Shown one piece after another: positions 15,680 through 25,508 of a stretch of 64,000 nucleotides of DNA. Within the stretch, counting starts at the first letter, position 1, and each line of letters begins with the position of its first letter. Origin of the DNA: an uncultured Eubacterium sp. (GTDB lineage Bacteria; Bacillota; Clostridia; Lachnospirales; Lachnospiraceae). The stretch is taken from NCBI GenBank assembly GCA_945939115.1, contig CAMEVC010000010.1, positions 16,697 through 80,696 of the forward strand, read 5' to 3'. Both the position numbers and the translations under genes were made by a program. The notes beneath the pieces were generated by a model. That model saw only the letters and a program-made list of their open reading frames with translations. It ran no database searches and was not told where the DNA came from.

Positions 15680-18600
15680 ATGAAAAAGGGTAAAAAGATT
15701 TTAGCCGCTTTTTTGGCAGCGTTGATGGTTGTCGGAATCATGCCATTCACTATGTTTAGTGGACTGTTTTCTAGCAAAGCTAATGCTGCAGAAGACAATG
15801 TTATTACATTTGATGCTTCTGTAGAATTAGCAAATCTTGATAAATCTGCAACTATTGCAGAAGGAACAAAGTATGCTGATGGCTTCTTTACAACAGTAGG
15901 AAGCACAAAGAGAGCGAATATGGATGTCTATGCTATTGACATAGGAAAGAAGGCAGAAAATGGTATATCATTTGTTGTTCCAGAAGGATATGCAGCATCA
16001 GTAACAATAACAGCAAGAGGAGCAGGAAGTGGAAAGCCAGGTGGAGTTACACTTAATAGTGTATCTAAAGCGTTTGATGCGTCAACACCAGAGGAGCAGA
16101 GTTGGAAAGATTTATCAGCTGGTAGTTATACAATTACAGCTGATGCTACAAACGGTGGAACAAGAATTACTAAGATTGTTGTTAAGCTTACTAAAGTGGT
16201 TGTACTTGAAGATAAAACTGCAACATTTGATGCCTCTGTAGAATTAGCAAATCTTGATAAATCTGCAACTATTGCAGAAGGAACAAAGTATGCTGATGGC
16301 TTCTTTACAACAGTAGGAAGCACAAAGAGAGCGAATATGGATGTCTATGCTATTGACATAGGAAAGAAGGCAGAAAATGGTATATCATTTGTTGTTCCAG
16401 AAGGATATGCAGCATCAGTAACAATAACAGCAAGAGGAGCAGGAAGTGGAAAGCCAGGTGGAGTTACACTTAATAGTGTATCTAAAGCGTTTGATGCGTC
16501 AACACCAGAGGAGCAGAGTTGGAAAGATTTATCAGCTGGTAGTTATACAATTACAGCTGATGCTACAAACGGTGGAACAAGAATTACTAAGATAGTCGTT
16601 AAGATGACAGCAGCTGGCTCTACTACAGTAAGAAAAGACTGGGCAGAAGTTTCAAATCCTGCTATAACTAATATTAAACAGGAAAATGGGAAAGTTATAG
16701 TAGAGTTTAATGCAGTAGTTGGAGATGATGGTGCTGATAAAGTTACTGTTACAATGACAGATGTAGCGGGCAATCAAACAATAAAGAGTAGTGCAAAAGA
16801 AGGAGTTAGTGCATCTGTAGAATTCTCTCCATCTGCTTCAGGAAAGTATACATTTGCAATATCAGCATCAAGAGAAAATGAGACAGATAAGGCCGGTAAT
16901 ACAGCAGAGTTCGATTTTGAACTCCCACTTTCAGCACCATCAATCAATAGTGCAACAAGCATGGGTGATGGCAAAGTAAGTATTGTATGGCAGTCAGTTA
17001 AGGAAGCAACATCATACAATGTTTATGTAGATGGTAAGAATGTTGGCTCAACAAAGGATACTTCATATGAGGTTTCTGGTTTAACAGTTGGCACTAAGTA
17101 TGAATTTGCAGTGGAAGCTGTCAGAGAGACACCGGCAGCAACATCTGAACAGTCAAAGATTTCTGCGACAGCAACAGCTGATGCTAAGCAGGTATGGGGG
17201 TATATCGTATATGGCAATGGTGCCAACGAATCTAACTCAGCATATGAAGGAAGTGTTAACGAAACTGGTTCGGTTACATTAACATCTGGTAAACTTACAG
17301 ATGGTAAGTTCACAGGAAGCGGTAATAATGGTAAGTTAGTTCCAGCATCTTTTGATGGACTTAACTTCTACTATACATCAGTTCCAACATCTCTTAATTT
17401 TACATTAAGAGCTAAGGTTACAGTTGATCAGTGGTGGTTATCTAATGGTCAGGAAGGCTTTGGTCTTATGGCTGCAGATAAGCTTGGTGGTTCCGGATGG
17501 AACAATTCATACATGGCAGTTGTTTCAAAGTCAGAGTACTATTGGAATGAAGAAGAAGGTAAAGTAACAAACGATACAACAGCACTTAAGGTTTCTCAGA
17601 AGATTGGTATCGCTTCACAGGAAAAGAAGGGCCTTAATAAGGACAACATTGGTGCAATTGAGAATAACGATACAGAGACAACTAAGCAGTTTATTAGTAC
17701 AATGTATCCTCTTGAGCAGAGATATGCAGCTAATGTAAATCTTATTGGTAATGCAACAAAAGATGTTGCAGATACTATAGAGAATCCAATTACAGAGATG
17801 TACCTTACTATTCAGAAGAATAACACAGGTTACTTTGTAACATATGAATCTGTTGATGGTTCATATTCAACAACTAAGAAATATTATGACACAGATATAT
17901 TATCACAGCTTGATTCTGATAATGTATATGTAGGTTTCTTTACTTCAAGATATGCACAGGCTACATTCTCAGATGTAACATTTAGTACAATTAATCCAGC
18001 TGACGATGCACCGGCAGAAGAGAAGCCAATTGAAGAGTTAGTAACTAATGCAGCATTTAATTCTAAGACTGCAACTGGTACTAGCGAGTATGAGTTTAGA
18101 TTCACAGCTAATTGTGATGGTGTTCTTTCTATTAAAGATGCAGATGGTAATGATGTTGCTACAGATGTAGCAGTAGCGGCTAATACAGTAGTTAAGCCAG
18201 CTACAATAACTCTTACACCTGGTAAGAATAAGTTTACATATGTATTTACACCAAATGCAGATTATATTCCTGAAAAGGATATGGTTATGTCATCATATGA
18301 GCCTATTGAGGGTACATTTACAGTAACATACAGAACATATGGTGTAGAGAATCAGTCTCTTTATGTAGCGCCTGATAAGTATGGTGTTGGTACTAAAGAA
18401 GATCCAATGAGCATTTATGATGCCGTTAAGTATGTACAGCCAGGGCAGACTATTGTTGTTATGGAAGGTACATATTATCTTGATAAGACTGTTAAGGTTG
18501 AGAGAGGTGTAGATGGTACAGCTGAAAAGCCAATTCAGATGGTAGCTGATCCGGAAGCTTCTTCTAGACCTGTATTTGACTTCCAGGGAATCTGTGCAGG

Positions 18601-20005
18601 TATGGTACTTGCAGGTAATTACTGGTATTTCCAGGGCTTTAATGTTACTAACTCAGCTAATGCTCAGAAGGGTATTCAGCTTTCAGGTAAGTATTGTACA
18701 ATAGATAATGTACTGGCTTATCATAATGGTAACACTGGTATTCAGATAAGCAGATATCTTACGACAGATGAATATGATATGTGGCCAGCATATAACTTAG
18801 TTCTTAACTGTACATCATATGGTAACGCAGATGCAGGTTATGAAGACGCAGATGGTTTTGCTGCTAAGTTAACAGTTGGTGATGGTAATGTATTCGATGG
18901 ATGTATCGCATACAACAATGCTGATGACGGATGGGATCTTTTCGCAAAGGTTCAGACAGGTTCAATCGGTTCAGTTACAATTAAGAATTCTGTAGCATAT
19001 GCTAATGGTTACCTTGAGGATGGTACTAATGCCGGTAATGGTAACGGTTTCAAACTTGGTGGTGACAGTATGTCAGGTAAGCATGTACTTGAAAACTGTG
19101 TAGCATTTGATAATAAGGCAAAGGGTATTGATTCTAACTCTTGTCCGGATATCATTGTAAAGAGTTGTACAACATTTAATAATGGATCATACAATATTGC
19201 TCTTTATACTAATACTGCTAAAAACACAGATTTTGCAGCTAATGGCGTTCTTTCATACAGAACTCAGAATCTTGCCCAGGATGAGCAGTTCAAATTACTT
19301 GGTAAACAGGATGCTACTAAGGTAGATAATGATACAAACTATTTCTGGAATTATGAAGGTAAAGCTGCTAAGAATTCAGCTACTACTGTTAAATCTGATT
19401 GGTTCGTATCAACAGATACAGGAATGGATTATTCATCCCATGTTTATTCTGCAACTAAGGTTACAAGAAATGCAGATAATACAATTAATATGAATGATCT
19501 TCTTGTAGTTACAGACAAGGTTCCAGCAAATGTTGGTGCTAGAATGACAGGTACAGCTTCTGGCAAGATTAATGTTCCAGAGGGAATTAAAGGACATAAG
19601 ACGATATCTGTCACAGGAAATAATGTAGTTAAGGGTAATACAACTGATATTGCAGTTGTTAAGGGAACAGAGACAGAAATCGTATGGAAGATTGATGCAG
19701 ATGTTTCGACATTTGATTATATTATGGTTGATGATGTTGTCCTTGATAAGTCAAAGTATACAGTAACAAGTGGATCAACAGTTGTTACATTTAAGGCTTC
19801 TTATATTAAAGGCTTAGGTGCTGGTGAGCATACATTTAGAGCATACTTCACAGATGGATACATTGCTGAGACTAAACTTGAGGTTCTTCCTAAGACAGGA
19901 GACTTTGGTAGCAATATGCTTCCATTATATGCAGGACTTATGCTCGTAGCTTTACTTGCAGCAGCATTCATTCTTATCGCAGAGAAGAAGAGAAAGAGAG
20001 CTTAA
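15680..20005 (+). CDS. Sortase-anchored multidomain pectate lyase, family PL9
   Basis: The 1,441-residue surface enzyme cleaves polygalacturonate by calcium-dependent beta-elimination. The start at 15680 follows AAGGAGGA and begins a signal peptide (1-37). Then come two near-identical beta-rich modules (43-169, 182-308), an Ig-like module (about 320-415), fibronectin III (417-498), a LamG-like jelly roll (505-771), a beta-sandwich (787-890), the PL9 beta-helix (894-1294) and a CBM_X2-like module (1304-1402). In the helix D1058, D1082, D1083 and D1086 have the spacing of the Pel9A calcium ligands, and K1125 in NGNGFKLGG fits its catalytic lysine. The end is a canonical sorting signal LPKTG (1403-1407), a membrane helix and a basic tail. 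The PL9 call is strong; the small-module names are approximate. Confidence 0.92.
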   Translation: MKKGKKILAAFLAALMVVGIMPFTMFSGLFSSKANAAEDNVITFDASVELANLDKSATIAEGTKYADGFFTTVGSTKRANMDVYAIDIGKKAENGISFVVPEGYAASVTITARGAGSGKPGGVTLNSVSKAFDASTPEEQSWKDLSAGSYTITADATNGGTRITKIVVKLTKVVVLEDKTATFDASVELANLDKSATIAEGTKYADGFFTTVGSTKRANMDVYAIDIGKKAENGISFVVPEGYAASVTITARGAGSGKPGGVTLNSVSKAFDASTPEEQSWKDLSAGSYTITADATNGGTRITKIVVKMTAAGSTTVRKDWAEVSNPAITNIKQENGKVIVEFNAVVGDDGADKVTVTMTDVAGNQTIKSSAKEGVSASVEFSPSASGKYTFAISASRENETDKAGNTAEFDFELPLSAPSINSATSMGDGKVSIVWQSVKEATSYNVYVDGKNVGSTKDTSYEVSGLTVGTKYEFAVEAVRETPAATSEQSKISATATADAKQVWGYIVYGNGANESNSAYEGSVNETGSVTLTSGKLTDGKFTGSGNNGKLVPASFDGLNFYYTSVPTSLNFTLRAKVTVDQWWLSNGQEGFGLMAADKLGGSGWNNSYMAVVSKSEYYWNEEEGKVTNDTTALKVSQKIGIASQEKKGLNKDNIGAIENNDTETTKQFISTMYPLEQRYAANVNLIGNATKDVADTIENPITEMYLTIQKNNTGYFVTYESVDGSYSTTKKYYDTDILSQLDSDNVYVGFFTSRYAQATFSDVTFSTINPADDAPAEEKPIEELVTNAAFNSKTATGTSEYEFRFTANCDGVLSIKDADGNDVATDVAVAANTVVKPATITLTPGKNKFTYVFTPNADYIPEKDMVMSSYEPIEGTFTVTYRTYGVENQSLYVAPDKYGVGTKEDPMSIYDAVKYVQPGQTIVVMEGTYYLDKTVKVERGVDGTAEKPIQMVADPEASSRPVFDFQGICAGMVLAGNYWYFQGFNVTNSANAQKGIQLSGKYCTIDNVLAYHNGNTGIQISRYLTTDEYDMWPAYNLVLNCTSYGNADAGYEDADGFAAKLTVGDGNVFDGCIAYNNADDGWDLFAKVQTGSIGSVTIKNSVAYANGYLEDGTNAGNGNGFKLGGDSMSGKHVLENCVAFDNKAKGIDSNSCPDIIVKSCTTFNNGSYNIALYTNTAKNTDFAANGVLSYRTQNLAQDEQFKLLGKQDATKVDNDTNYFWNYEGKAAKNSATTVKSDWFVSTDTGMDYSSHVYSATKVTRNADNTINMNDLLVVTDKVPANVGARMTGTASGKINVPEGIKGHKTISVTGNNVVKGNTTDIAVVKGTETEIVWKIDADVSTFDYIMVDDVVLDKSKYTVTSGSTVVTFKASYIKGLGAGEHTFRAYFTDGYIAETKLEVLPKTGDFGSNMLPLYAGLMLVALLAAAFILIAEKKRKRA
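15806..16186 (+). repeat. Tandem duplication unit 1 (381 bp, in frame)
   Basis: This 127-codon unit is repeated 417 bases later at 16223-16603 with only three mismatches by my reading. It encodes a beta-rich module of unknown function, possibly carbohydrate binding. Confidence 0.95.
16223..16603 (+). repeat. Tandem duplication unit 2 (381 bp, in frame)
   Basis: This is the second copy of the unit at 15806-16186, separated from it by a 36-base linker. Only three bases differ, all in synonymous or near-terminal positions, which implies a recent duplication or ongoing gene conversion. Confidence 0.95.
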
Positions 20006-20037
20006 TATAAGCCGCATAATTAAATAGTATTATTTAG

Positions 20038-20069
20038 CTGAGACTCGGAATTCCGGGTCTCAGTTTTTT
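20038..20069 (+). terminator. Rho-independent terminator of the first pectate lyase gene
   Basis: CTGAGAC and GTCTCAG frame a CGGAATTCCG core (20038-20063), followed by six T. Confidence 0.88.
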
Positions 20070-20092
20070 GGTGGTGAATTAAATTTGTACAG

Positions 20093-20152
20093 AAGGATGA
20101 TAAGGATAAGCTCCATGAGTAGGAGAGGGATGTAGCCAAGTACTGGAAAGAG
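20093..20152 (+). pseudogene. 60-bp fragment of an Rpn-family gene
   Basis: These 60 bases match 31643-31702, inside the Rpn-family gene at 31502-32197, with a single mismatch. The change turns a CAG codon into TAG. In the intact gene the segment encodes KDDKDKLHEQERDVAKYWKE. Nothing of the gene remains on either side, so it is a small translocated or left-over piece. Confidence 0.85.
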
Positions 20153-20200
20153 ATAGTGCCGGGACTGGGAATGATGATATTTTACAGTGGATGAATTATT

Positions 20201-20240
20201 ACAGCTGGCAGACAGGATAAAACCTGAATGCCAGCTATAT
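20201..20240 (+). terminator. Hairpin identical to the terminator after the second pectate lyase (copy 1)
   Basis: AGCTGGCA at 20203-20210 pairs with TGCCAGCT at 20229-20236, with an inner CAGG/CCTG pair. The 36 bases at 20201-20236 are identical to 25509-25544. Here no long T run follows, so termination may be weak. Confidence 0.6.
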
Positions 20241-20251
20241 ATTTTATAAAA

Positions 20252-20261
20252 ATTGTGCAAT
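20252..20261. promoter_or_regulatory. ATTGTGCAAT, reverse copy of the TTGCACAA motif
   Basis: This palindromic 10-mer contains TTGTGCAA, the reverse of the motif found before the first pectate lyase. It lies about 190 bases upstream of the second pectate lyase promoter. Confidence 0.35.
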
Positions 20262-20385
20262 ATTTATATTGCGATTTTCGAACTTGTTTACGCCGTTTTT
20301 GTAAAATAGCATTATCATAATCTTTTATATTATTATAAGAACCATAAACTAACTTCAAAGACATAATAAAATTAAAAAGTTGTGA

Positions 20386-20430
20386 ATGTTGCACAATTGG
20401 TAAATGCGTAGATATTAATTTGTGCAACAT
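20386..20430. promoter_or_regulatory. Inverted repeat of the TTGCACAA motif before the second pectate lyase
   Basis: ATGTTGCACAA at 20386-20396 and TTGTGCAACAT at 20420-20430 are perfect 11-base reverse complements, 23 bases apart. The right arm ends 17 bases before the predicted -35 hexamer, a usual place for an activator. It could also fold as an RNA hairpin if transcribed from further upstream. Confidence 0.5.
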
Positions 20431-20447
20431 GATTACTAAAAGAGTTG

Positions 20448-20477
20448 TTGACGATTTAAGAAATATTGTGGTAGAAT
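20448..20477 (+). promoter_or_regulatory. Predicted sigma-A promoter of the second PL9 pectate lyase
   Basis: TTGACG at 20448-20453 and TAGAAT at 20472-20477 are 18 bases apart, 75 bases before the ATG. The -35 hexamer is the same as at the first pectate lyase gene. Confidence 0.6.
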
Positions 20478-20552
20478 TATTGATAAATTATGGAAGCAGA
20501 TTCAGTTTATATATAATAATTGGATTTTCTTCACGGAAACAAGGAGGATATT

Positions 20553-23500
20553 ATGAGAAGGAAGACGAAAAAAGTCATAGCTTCTGTTATGGCTGCTCTT
20601 ATGATGTTAAGTCTTGCCCCAGTATCAGCATTTAATGGCGTGTTAGTCAATGATGTTGTTGCTGCTGATTTGGATTATGAGGGACTTGATTTGACCGGGG
20701 GTGTTGTAGCGGGAGAAAGTTTTTGTGGTTCTCTTGGATTACAGTCACTTACAACTGCTGATTATAGTGCATCAGCAAAATCAATTGATGGAACATCTTA
20801 CCCGGGTTACATTAATTTTACATCTAATACTGATGGTAAAAATGGGTCAATTCCAACTAAGAATGCATATAAGATACAACCAACTAAGAATGGTGATATG
20901 TCTATTGCATTTAAACTTAATAGTGGAAGAACGTTCTATCTTGTTAAGGAAGATGGGACAGTAGTTGCTACCGTTGCTAATTCTGGTAGTAGTTCTGCAT
21001 TTTATACTAAGACTTTTTCTTTGACAGCAGGAGAGACTTATTACATGTATTCAGGTGGCAATAAGCTCTTCCTATATGGAGTAGAATGGAATGGTAAAGC
21101 TGAGGCAGAGAGTGATGTACCTATGGGTGCTAAGACAGGTGGACAGGTTGATACCACTTCCAATGGTAACATTACTTATCTTGGAGCCTTTAATGAAGAT
21201 AAAGATAGTGGCAATAATATGATTAAGGCATCAGCTAAGCATGGTACAACCGATATATTTACATCCGCTACAGATAAGACCTTAAAGGATAGTATAGCTA
21301 TAACTAAGGGTGCAATAAAGTATGAGCCGGAAGAGAATGGTTTACTTATTCTTAATGTTAAGATTAACAAGAACAGCGCAACAGATAATAAGCCATTCTA
21401 TGTTATTAGTGTATCTCCAACAGGGAAAACAACTCTGGTTGATTATCAGACAGTAAGTGCTTCATATTATGGAATAATGGAGATAGATGTAAAGGCTGGC
21501 TTTACATATTACATTGGACAGGCTGGAAACAGCTTTACAGTATTTAAGATGGTTACAGTAAAGGGCACAATATATGATGTAACACCTTGGGATGAAGTTG
21601 AGACCCCGGTTATAACAGATGTTGTTGCAGCAACAGAAGGATTTAGTGTTACAGTTAGTGGTGTTGTAGATAAATATAAAGGTGCTGAGAACATTGTTGT
21701 TACAATGCTTCACAATGGCGGACAGGCTGGTGAAACAACAATCACTAAGTCAAAGGGAGAAACAACTGTTTCTTTCACAGCCTATGACAGTGGAGCTTAC
21801 ACATTTGTAGCTACAGCTCAGAGAACAGGTTGCCCAGATAAGATTTCTGATACATTTACTAATGAGGCATCAACTAACTTTATTCTTGGTGTGAGAAAAC
21901 CTGTTATTTCATGGGCACAGAACAAAGGAAACGGCACAGTTTATCTTGACTGGGTTAATATTTCAGACGCGTCTGATTATACATTGTCATACAAGGAGAA
22001 AGGTGCTGAAGACAGCACAGCAGTTAAGGTAGAGAATATTAAGAATGGAGATTATACTGTTGATGGTCTTACAGTAGATAAGACTTATACATTCAGTGTA
22101 ACTGCAAACAGGGCTGATGGCAGAAGTTCAGAAGCAGCAACAAAGGATGTTACTGTTACAGCAGGTGAAGATCAGAACTGGTATATCTCTACAGTTGGTT
22201 CTGCACAGGTAACAGAGGCTACAATTACGAAAGAAGATAACACAACTAATGAGATTAAGTTAGAGAGTGGTGATACTGCTAAGACGAAAGCTGATACAGT
22301 AGAGGCGGATGACATTAGCAACACTAAGGGAAGCATAGCATTAAAGGGTCAGACATCTGGTAAGATTTCTGATGATGAAGATGGATTTTCTTACTATTAT
22401 ACTAAGGTAGACCCAGAGACAGAAAACTTTGAGATTTCAGCTACATTTACTATTACTGATACATCTCTTACACCTGATAACCAGACAGGTTTTGGTGTGG
22501 TTGTAGCTGATATTATTGGAACTAATTTCTGGGGTAAGCCAGATTACACACACAAGTATTTCAACTACTTCAGTTCACTTCTTTTCAGTGCTACAAAGCA
22601 GGATGCACCTGTTATGAGAAGCATAACAGGTTATACTTCATCTGATACATCTAATAAGGATGGTGTTGAGAGAGTTAATTCTAATATTAAATTTAGTGAT
22701 TTGCGAGATAGTACAAAGAGTGATTCGTCATCACCTAATTATATAAAAGATGCATATGCAATGTATGAGAAAGGTAAAGTATATACATTTACTGTAAAGA
22801 AGACGGATGATGGTTATGAGGCAACAGCTACTTCCAATAAGGGGACTCAGACACAAAAGCTTTCAGCTAATGATTTTACTTCTGTTCAGGAAGATGGAAC
22901 GGTATGTGTAGGTATCATGGTTTCCAGAAAGATAAGTGTTGATGTTACCAACATTACATTTACAAAAAGTGCAAGTAAGGGACTTGCTACAGAGGAGAAA
23001 GTAGAAGACAAGATTACGCCGTCATTTACTGTTTATTCTTCTGGTACATGCGGAGCAGACGAGTATGAGTATATCGCAGTTCCTAACTGCGCTGGTACTA
23101 TGACAGTTTCTTCATCAGCTGGCGGCGATGCAGTGGTTAAAGAAGTTACTGCAGATGAAGTTGTAAGAGTGAATGTTCCTGTTAATGAGGGTTCTAATAC
23201 TATTACAGCTAAATTCGCTCCAAAGGCAGCAGATAATATTAAGTCAACAGATGAAGTTTCTAAAGATACAACGGTAACACACAAACAGTATGGTTATGAT
23301 GGCCATAGTATTATTGTTTCTGTGGATGGTAAGTCGACAGGTGATGGAACAGCAGAGAATCCTCTTGATCTTAATACTGCACTTTCATATGCAAGACCAG
23401 GTCAGACTATTATAATGAAGAATGGTAAATATACAACATGGGGAACAATTCCAAGAAGTGTGAGCGGAACAGCACAGAAGCCAATTACATTAGTGGCTGA

Positions 23501-25472
23501 GTCAGTTTCAACTGATGGTGAGAATGGAGTTGTTATGTCAGGGGCAGGACTTTCTGTTATAGGAAGTTACTGGCATGTATATGGAATCTATGTTAAGGAT
23601 TCTACTGGAGTTGGTATTCAAGTAAGCGGTAATTATAACACAATTGAAATGTGTACTGTTGAACATTCAGCTAACAGCGGTATTCAGTTAAGCAGAAGCG
23701 GAAGTGCTGATAACACAGCGGGTATCAAGGGCAAGTTATGGCCAACAGGCAATCTTGTAAAGAACTGTGAGTCATTTGATAACTGCGATAGTGGAAGAAA
23801 TGATGCCGATGGATTTGCGGCTAAGCTTACATGTGGCGAGGATAATAAGTTCTATGGTTGTATTTCACATAATAATATTGATGATGGCTGGGATTTATAT
23901 GCTAAGTCTGTATCAGGTATGATTGGTGTTGTAACAATAGAGAACTGTGTGGCATATAACAATGGATGGTTAACATTTGAAGACCCTAAGAAAGTTGGTT
24001 ATGGTGAAGGAAATGGATTTAAGTTAGGTGGAGGTTACCTTAAGGGTGGTCATAAGCTTATCAATTGTGTAGCATTTGGTAATCATGCAAAGGGTATTAC
24101 AAGTAACAGTTGTCCAGATATTTCAATTACAAGTTGTACAGCATATGGCAATGGTAATGCATCATCTTACAGTATTGGTCTTAATGCTATGACTTCAGCA
24201 CTTAAAGAATGGAAGGTTAAGGGTCTTATCTCAATGACAGATTCATCAAAGACAACAAATGCGGATTTGATTCCATTCTCACAGCATGGTGCAGATAATT
24301 ATATTTATAACGGTTCTGAATCATACAATAATTTAGGTGAAAAGGCTACAAATGACTGGTTCGAAAGTGTTGATATGACAAAGGTTCCTACAAGAAATGT
24401 AAATGGAACAATTAATATGAACGGATTACTTGTTATAAAGTCTGGTGCACTTGCAGATGGTGTGGGCGCAAGACTTGATACAACAAGTGAGGCAGCTATA
24501 AGTGTTATGCCTGAGGCTGTTTCAAGTGACCATGTATATGGTGAATGGACAGTTACTAAGAAGCCAACATGTACAGAGAAGGGTTCAGAACATAGATTAT
24601 GTACAATTTGCGGATATGAGGAAACAAGAGAGGTTGAAGCTCTGGGTCATGAATACAGTAAAGAATTCACAGTTGATAAGGAAGCAACTACATTAGAGGA
24701 AGGCTCAAAGTCACATCATTGTACACGTGAAGGCTGTACAGCTATAACTGATGTAACTGTTATTCCAAAGCTTGAGGCACCTAAGGCTGGTGATATCATA
24801 ACTGAAGTCTCAGGAGATATGAAAGACTCAGCAAAGGTTGAAGGAACTGAAAAGCCAGAGGATGTAACTGAATTTACAGCATCAGAGATTGAGGCTATTA
24901 ATAATGGTGCAACTGCCAAGATTGAAGTAAATGTTGAGGATGTTTCTGAGACAGTTTCTAAAGAAGATAAAGATAAGGTTAATGATACATTAAAGAATAA
25001 TACTTCAATTAAGGACAAGAATTATGAGGTCGGTTCTTATATAGATATTGAAGTAATTAAAAAGATTGGAAATAATGTTACAAAGCTTGGTACAACAGTT
25101 AAGGAATTACAGTTTGTGTTAAATCTTCCAGACAATCTTATTAATAAAGATTCATCTAAGGTAAGAACATATAAGGTATTAAGAATTCACGATGGTAATG
25201 TAGATATTCTTGATGCTGTATTCGATGCAGAGACGGGCAAGCTTAGCTTTAAGTCAGATAAGTTCTCTACATACGCTATTATCTATAACGATGCGGTAAT
25301 AGAGGATAAGGGTGGTAATACTGGTTCTAATGGTTCTGATGGTTCATCAGAGCAGGCTCCACCAGCACAGACAGGGGATTCAATGAATGCAGCACCATTT
25401 GCTCTTGCAATGATTATTTCAGCAGGATTCATCATTCTTGCATTTTCAAGAAAGAGAAGATGGGTAAAGTGA
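20553..25472 (+). CDS. Second multidomain cell-surface pectate lyase, family PL9
   Basis: The 1,639-residue enzyme begins with a signal peptide (MRRKTKKVIASVMAALMM...) after an AAGGAGG site; the ATG at 20553 is chosen for this reason. Two beta-rich modules (about 45-185 and 195-345), an Ig-like module, fibronectin III (445-540) and a LamG-like domain (545-810) precede a PL9 beta-helix (925-1320). D1086, D1110, D1111 and D1114 match the calcium ligands of Pel9A and K1157 in GEGNGFKLGG the catalytic lysine. A cysteine-rich stretch with CTICGY-type repeats (1325-1406) and a beta domain follow. The C-terminus has a sortase-like PAQTGD (1604-1609), a hydrophobic helix and RKRRWVK, so it is wall-anchored by a variant signal. 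Confidence 0.92.
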   Translation: MRRKTKKVIASVMAALMMLSLAPVSAFNGVLVNDVVAADLDYEGLDLTGGVVAGESFCGSLGLQSLTTADYSASAKSIDGTSYPGYINFTSNTDGKNGSIPTKNAYKIQPTKNGDMSIAFKLNSGRTFYLVKEDGTVVATVANSGSSSAFYTKTFSLTAGETYYMYSGGNKLFLYGVEWNGKAEAESDVPMGAKTGGQVDTTSNGNITYLGAFNEDKDSGNNMIKASAKHGTTDIFTSATDKTLKDSIAITKGAIKYEPEENGLLILNVKINKNSATDNKPFYVISVSPTGKTTLVDYQTVSASYYGIMEIDVKAGFTYYIGQAGNSFTVFKMVTVKGTIYDVTPWDEVETPVITDVVAATEGFSVTVSGVVDKYKGAENIVVTMLHNGGQAGETTITKSKGETTVSFTAYDSGAYTFVATAQRTGCPDKISDTFTNEASTNFILGVRKPVISWAQNKGNGTVYLDWVNISDASDYTLSYKEKGAEDSTAVKVENIKNGDYTVDGLTVDKTYTFSVTANRADGRSSEAATKDVTVTAGEDQNWYISTVGSAQVTEATITKEDNTTNEIKLESGDTAKTKADTVEADDISNTKGSIALKGQTSGKISDDEDGFSYYYTKVDPETENFEISATFTITDTSLTPDNQTGFGVVVADIIGTNFWGKPDYTHKYFNYFSSLLFSATKQDAPVMRSITGYTSSDTSNKDGVERVNSNIKFSDLRDSTKSDSSSPNYIKDAYAMYEKGKVYTFTVKKTDDGYEATATSNKGTQTQKLSANDFTSVQEDGTVCVGIMVSRKISVDVTNITFTKSASKGLATEEKVEDKITPSFTVYSSGTCGADEYEYIAVPNCAGTMTVSSSAGGDAVVKEVTADEVVRVNVPVNEGSNTITAKFAPKAADNIKSTDEVSKDTTVTHKQYGYDGHSIIVSVDGKSTGDGTAENPLDLNTALSYARPGQTIIMKNGKYTTWGTIPRSVSGTAQKPITLVAESVSTDGENGVVMSGAGLSVIGSYWHVYGIYVKDSTGVGIQVSGNYNTIEMCTVEHSANSGIQLSRSGSADNTAGIKGKLWPTGNLVKNCESFDNCDSGRNDADGFAAKLTCGEDNKFYGCISHNNIDDGWDLYAKSVSGMIGVVTIENCVAYNNGWLTFEDPKKVGYGEGNGFKLGGGYLKGGHKLINCVAFGNHAKGITSNSCPDISITSCTAYGNGNASSYSIGLNAMTSALKEWKVKGLISMTDSSKTTNADLIPFSQHGADNYIYNGSESYNNLGEKATNDWFESVDMTKVPTRNVNGTINMNGLLVIKSGALADGVGARLDTTSEAAISVMPEAVSSDHVYGEWTVTKKPTCTEKGSEHRLCTICGYEETREVEALGHEYSKEFTVDKEATTLEEGSKSHHCTREGCTAITDVTVIPKLEAPKAGDIITEVSGDMKDSAKVEGTEKPEDVTEFTASEIEAINNGATAKIEVNVEDVSETVSKEDKDKVNDTLKNNTSIKDKNYEVGSYIDIEVIKKIGNNVTKLGTTVKELQFVLNLPDNLINKDSSKVRTYKVLRIHDGNVDILDAVFDAETGKLSFKSDKFSTYAIIYNDAVIEDKGGNTGSNGSDGSSEQAPPAQTGDSMNAAPFALAMIISAGFIILAFSRKRRWVK

Positions 25473-25508
25473 TTCATGGATTACATTATTATAATTGATT
25501 AAATCAGC

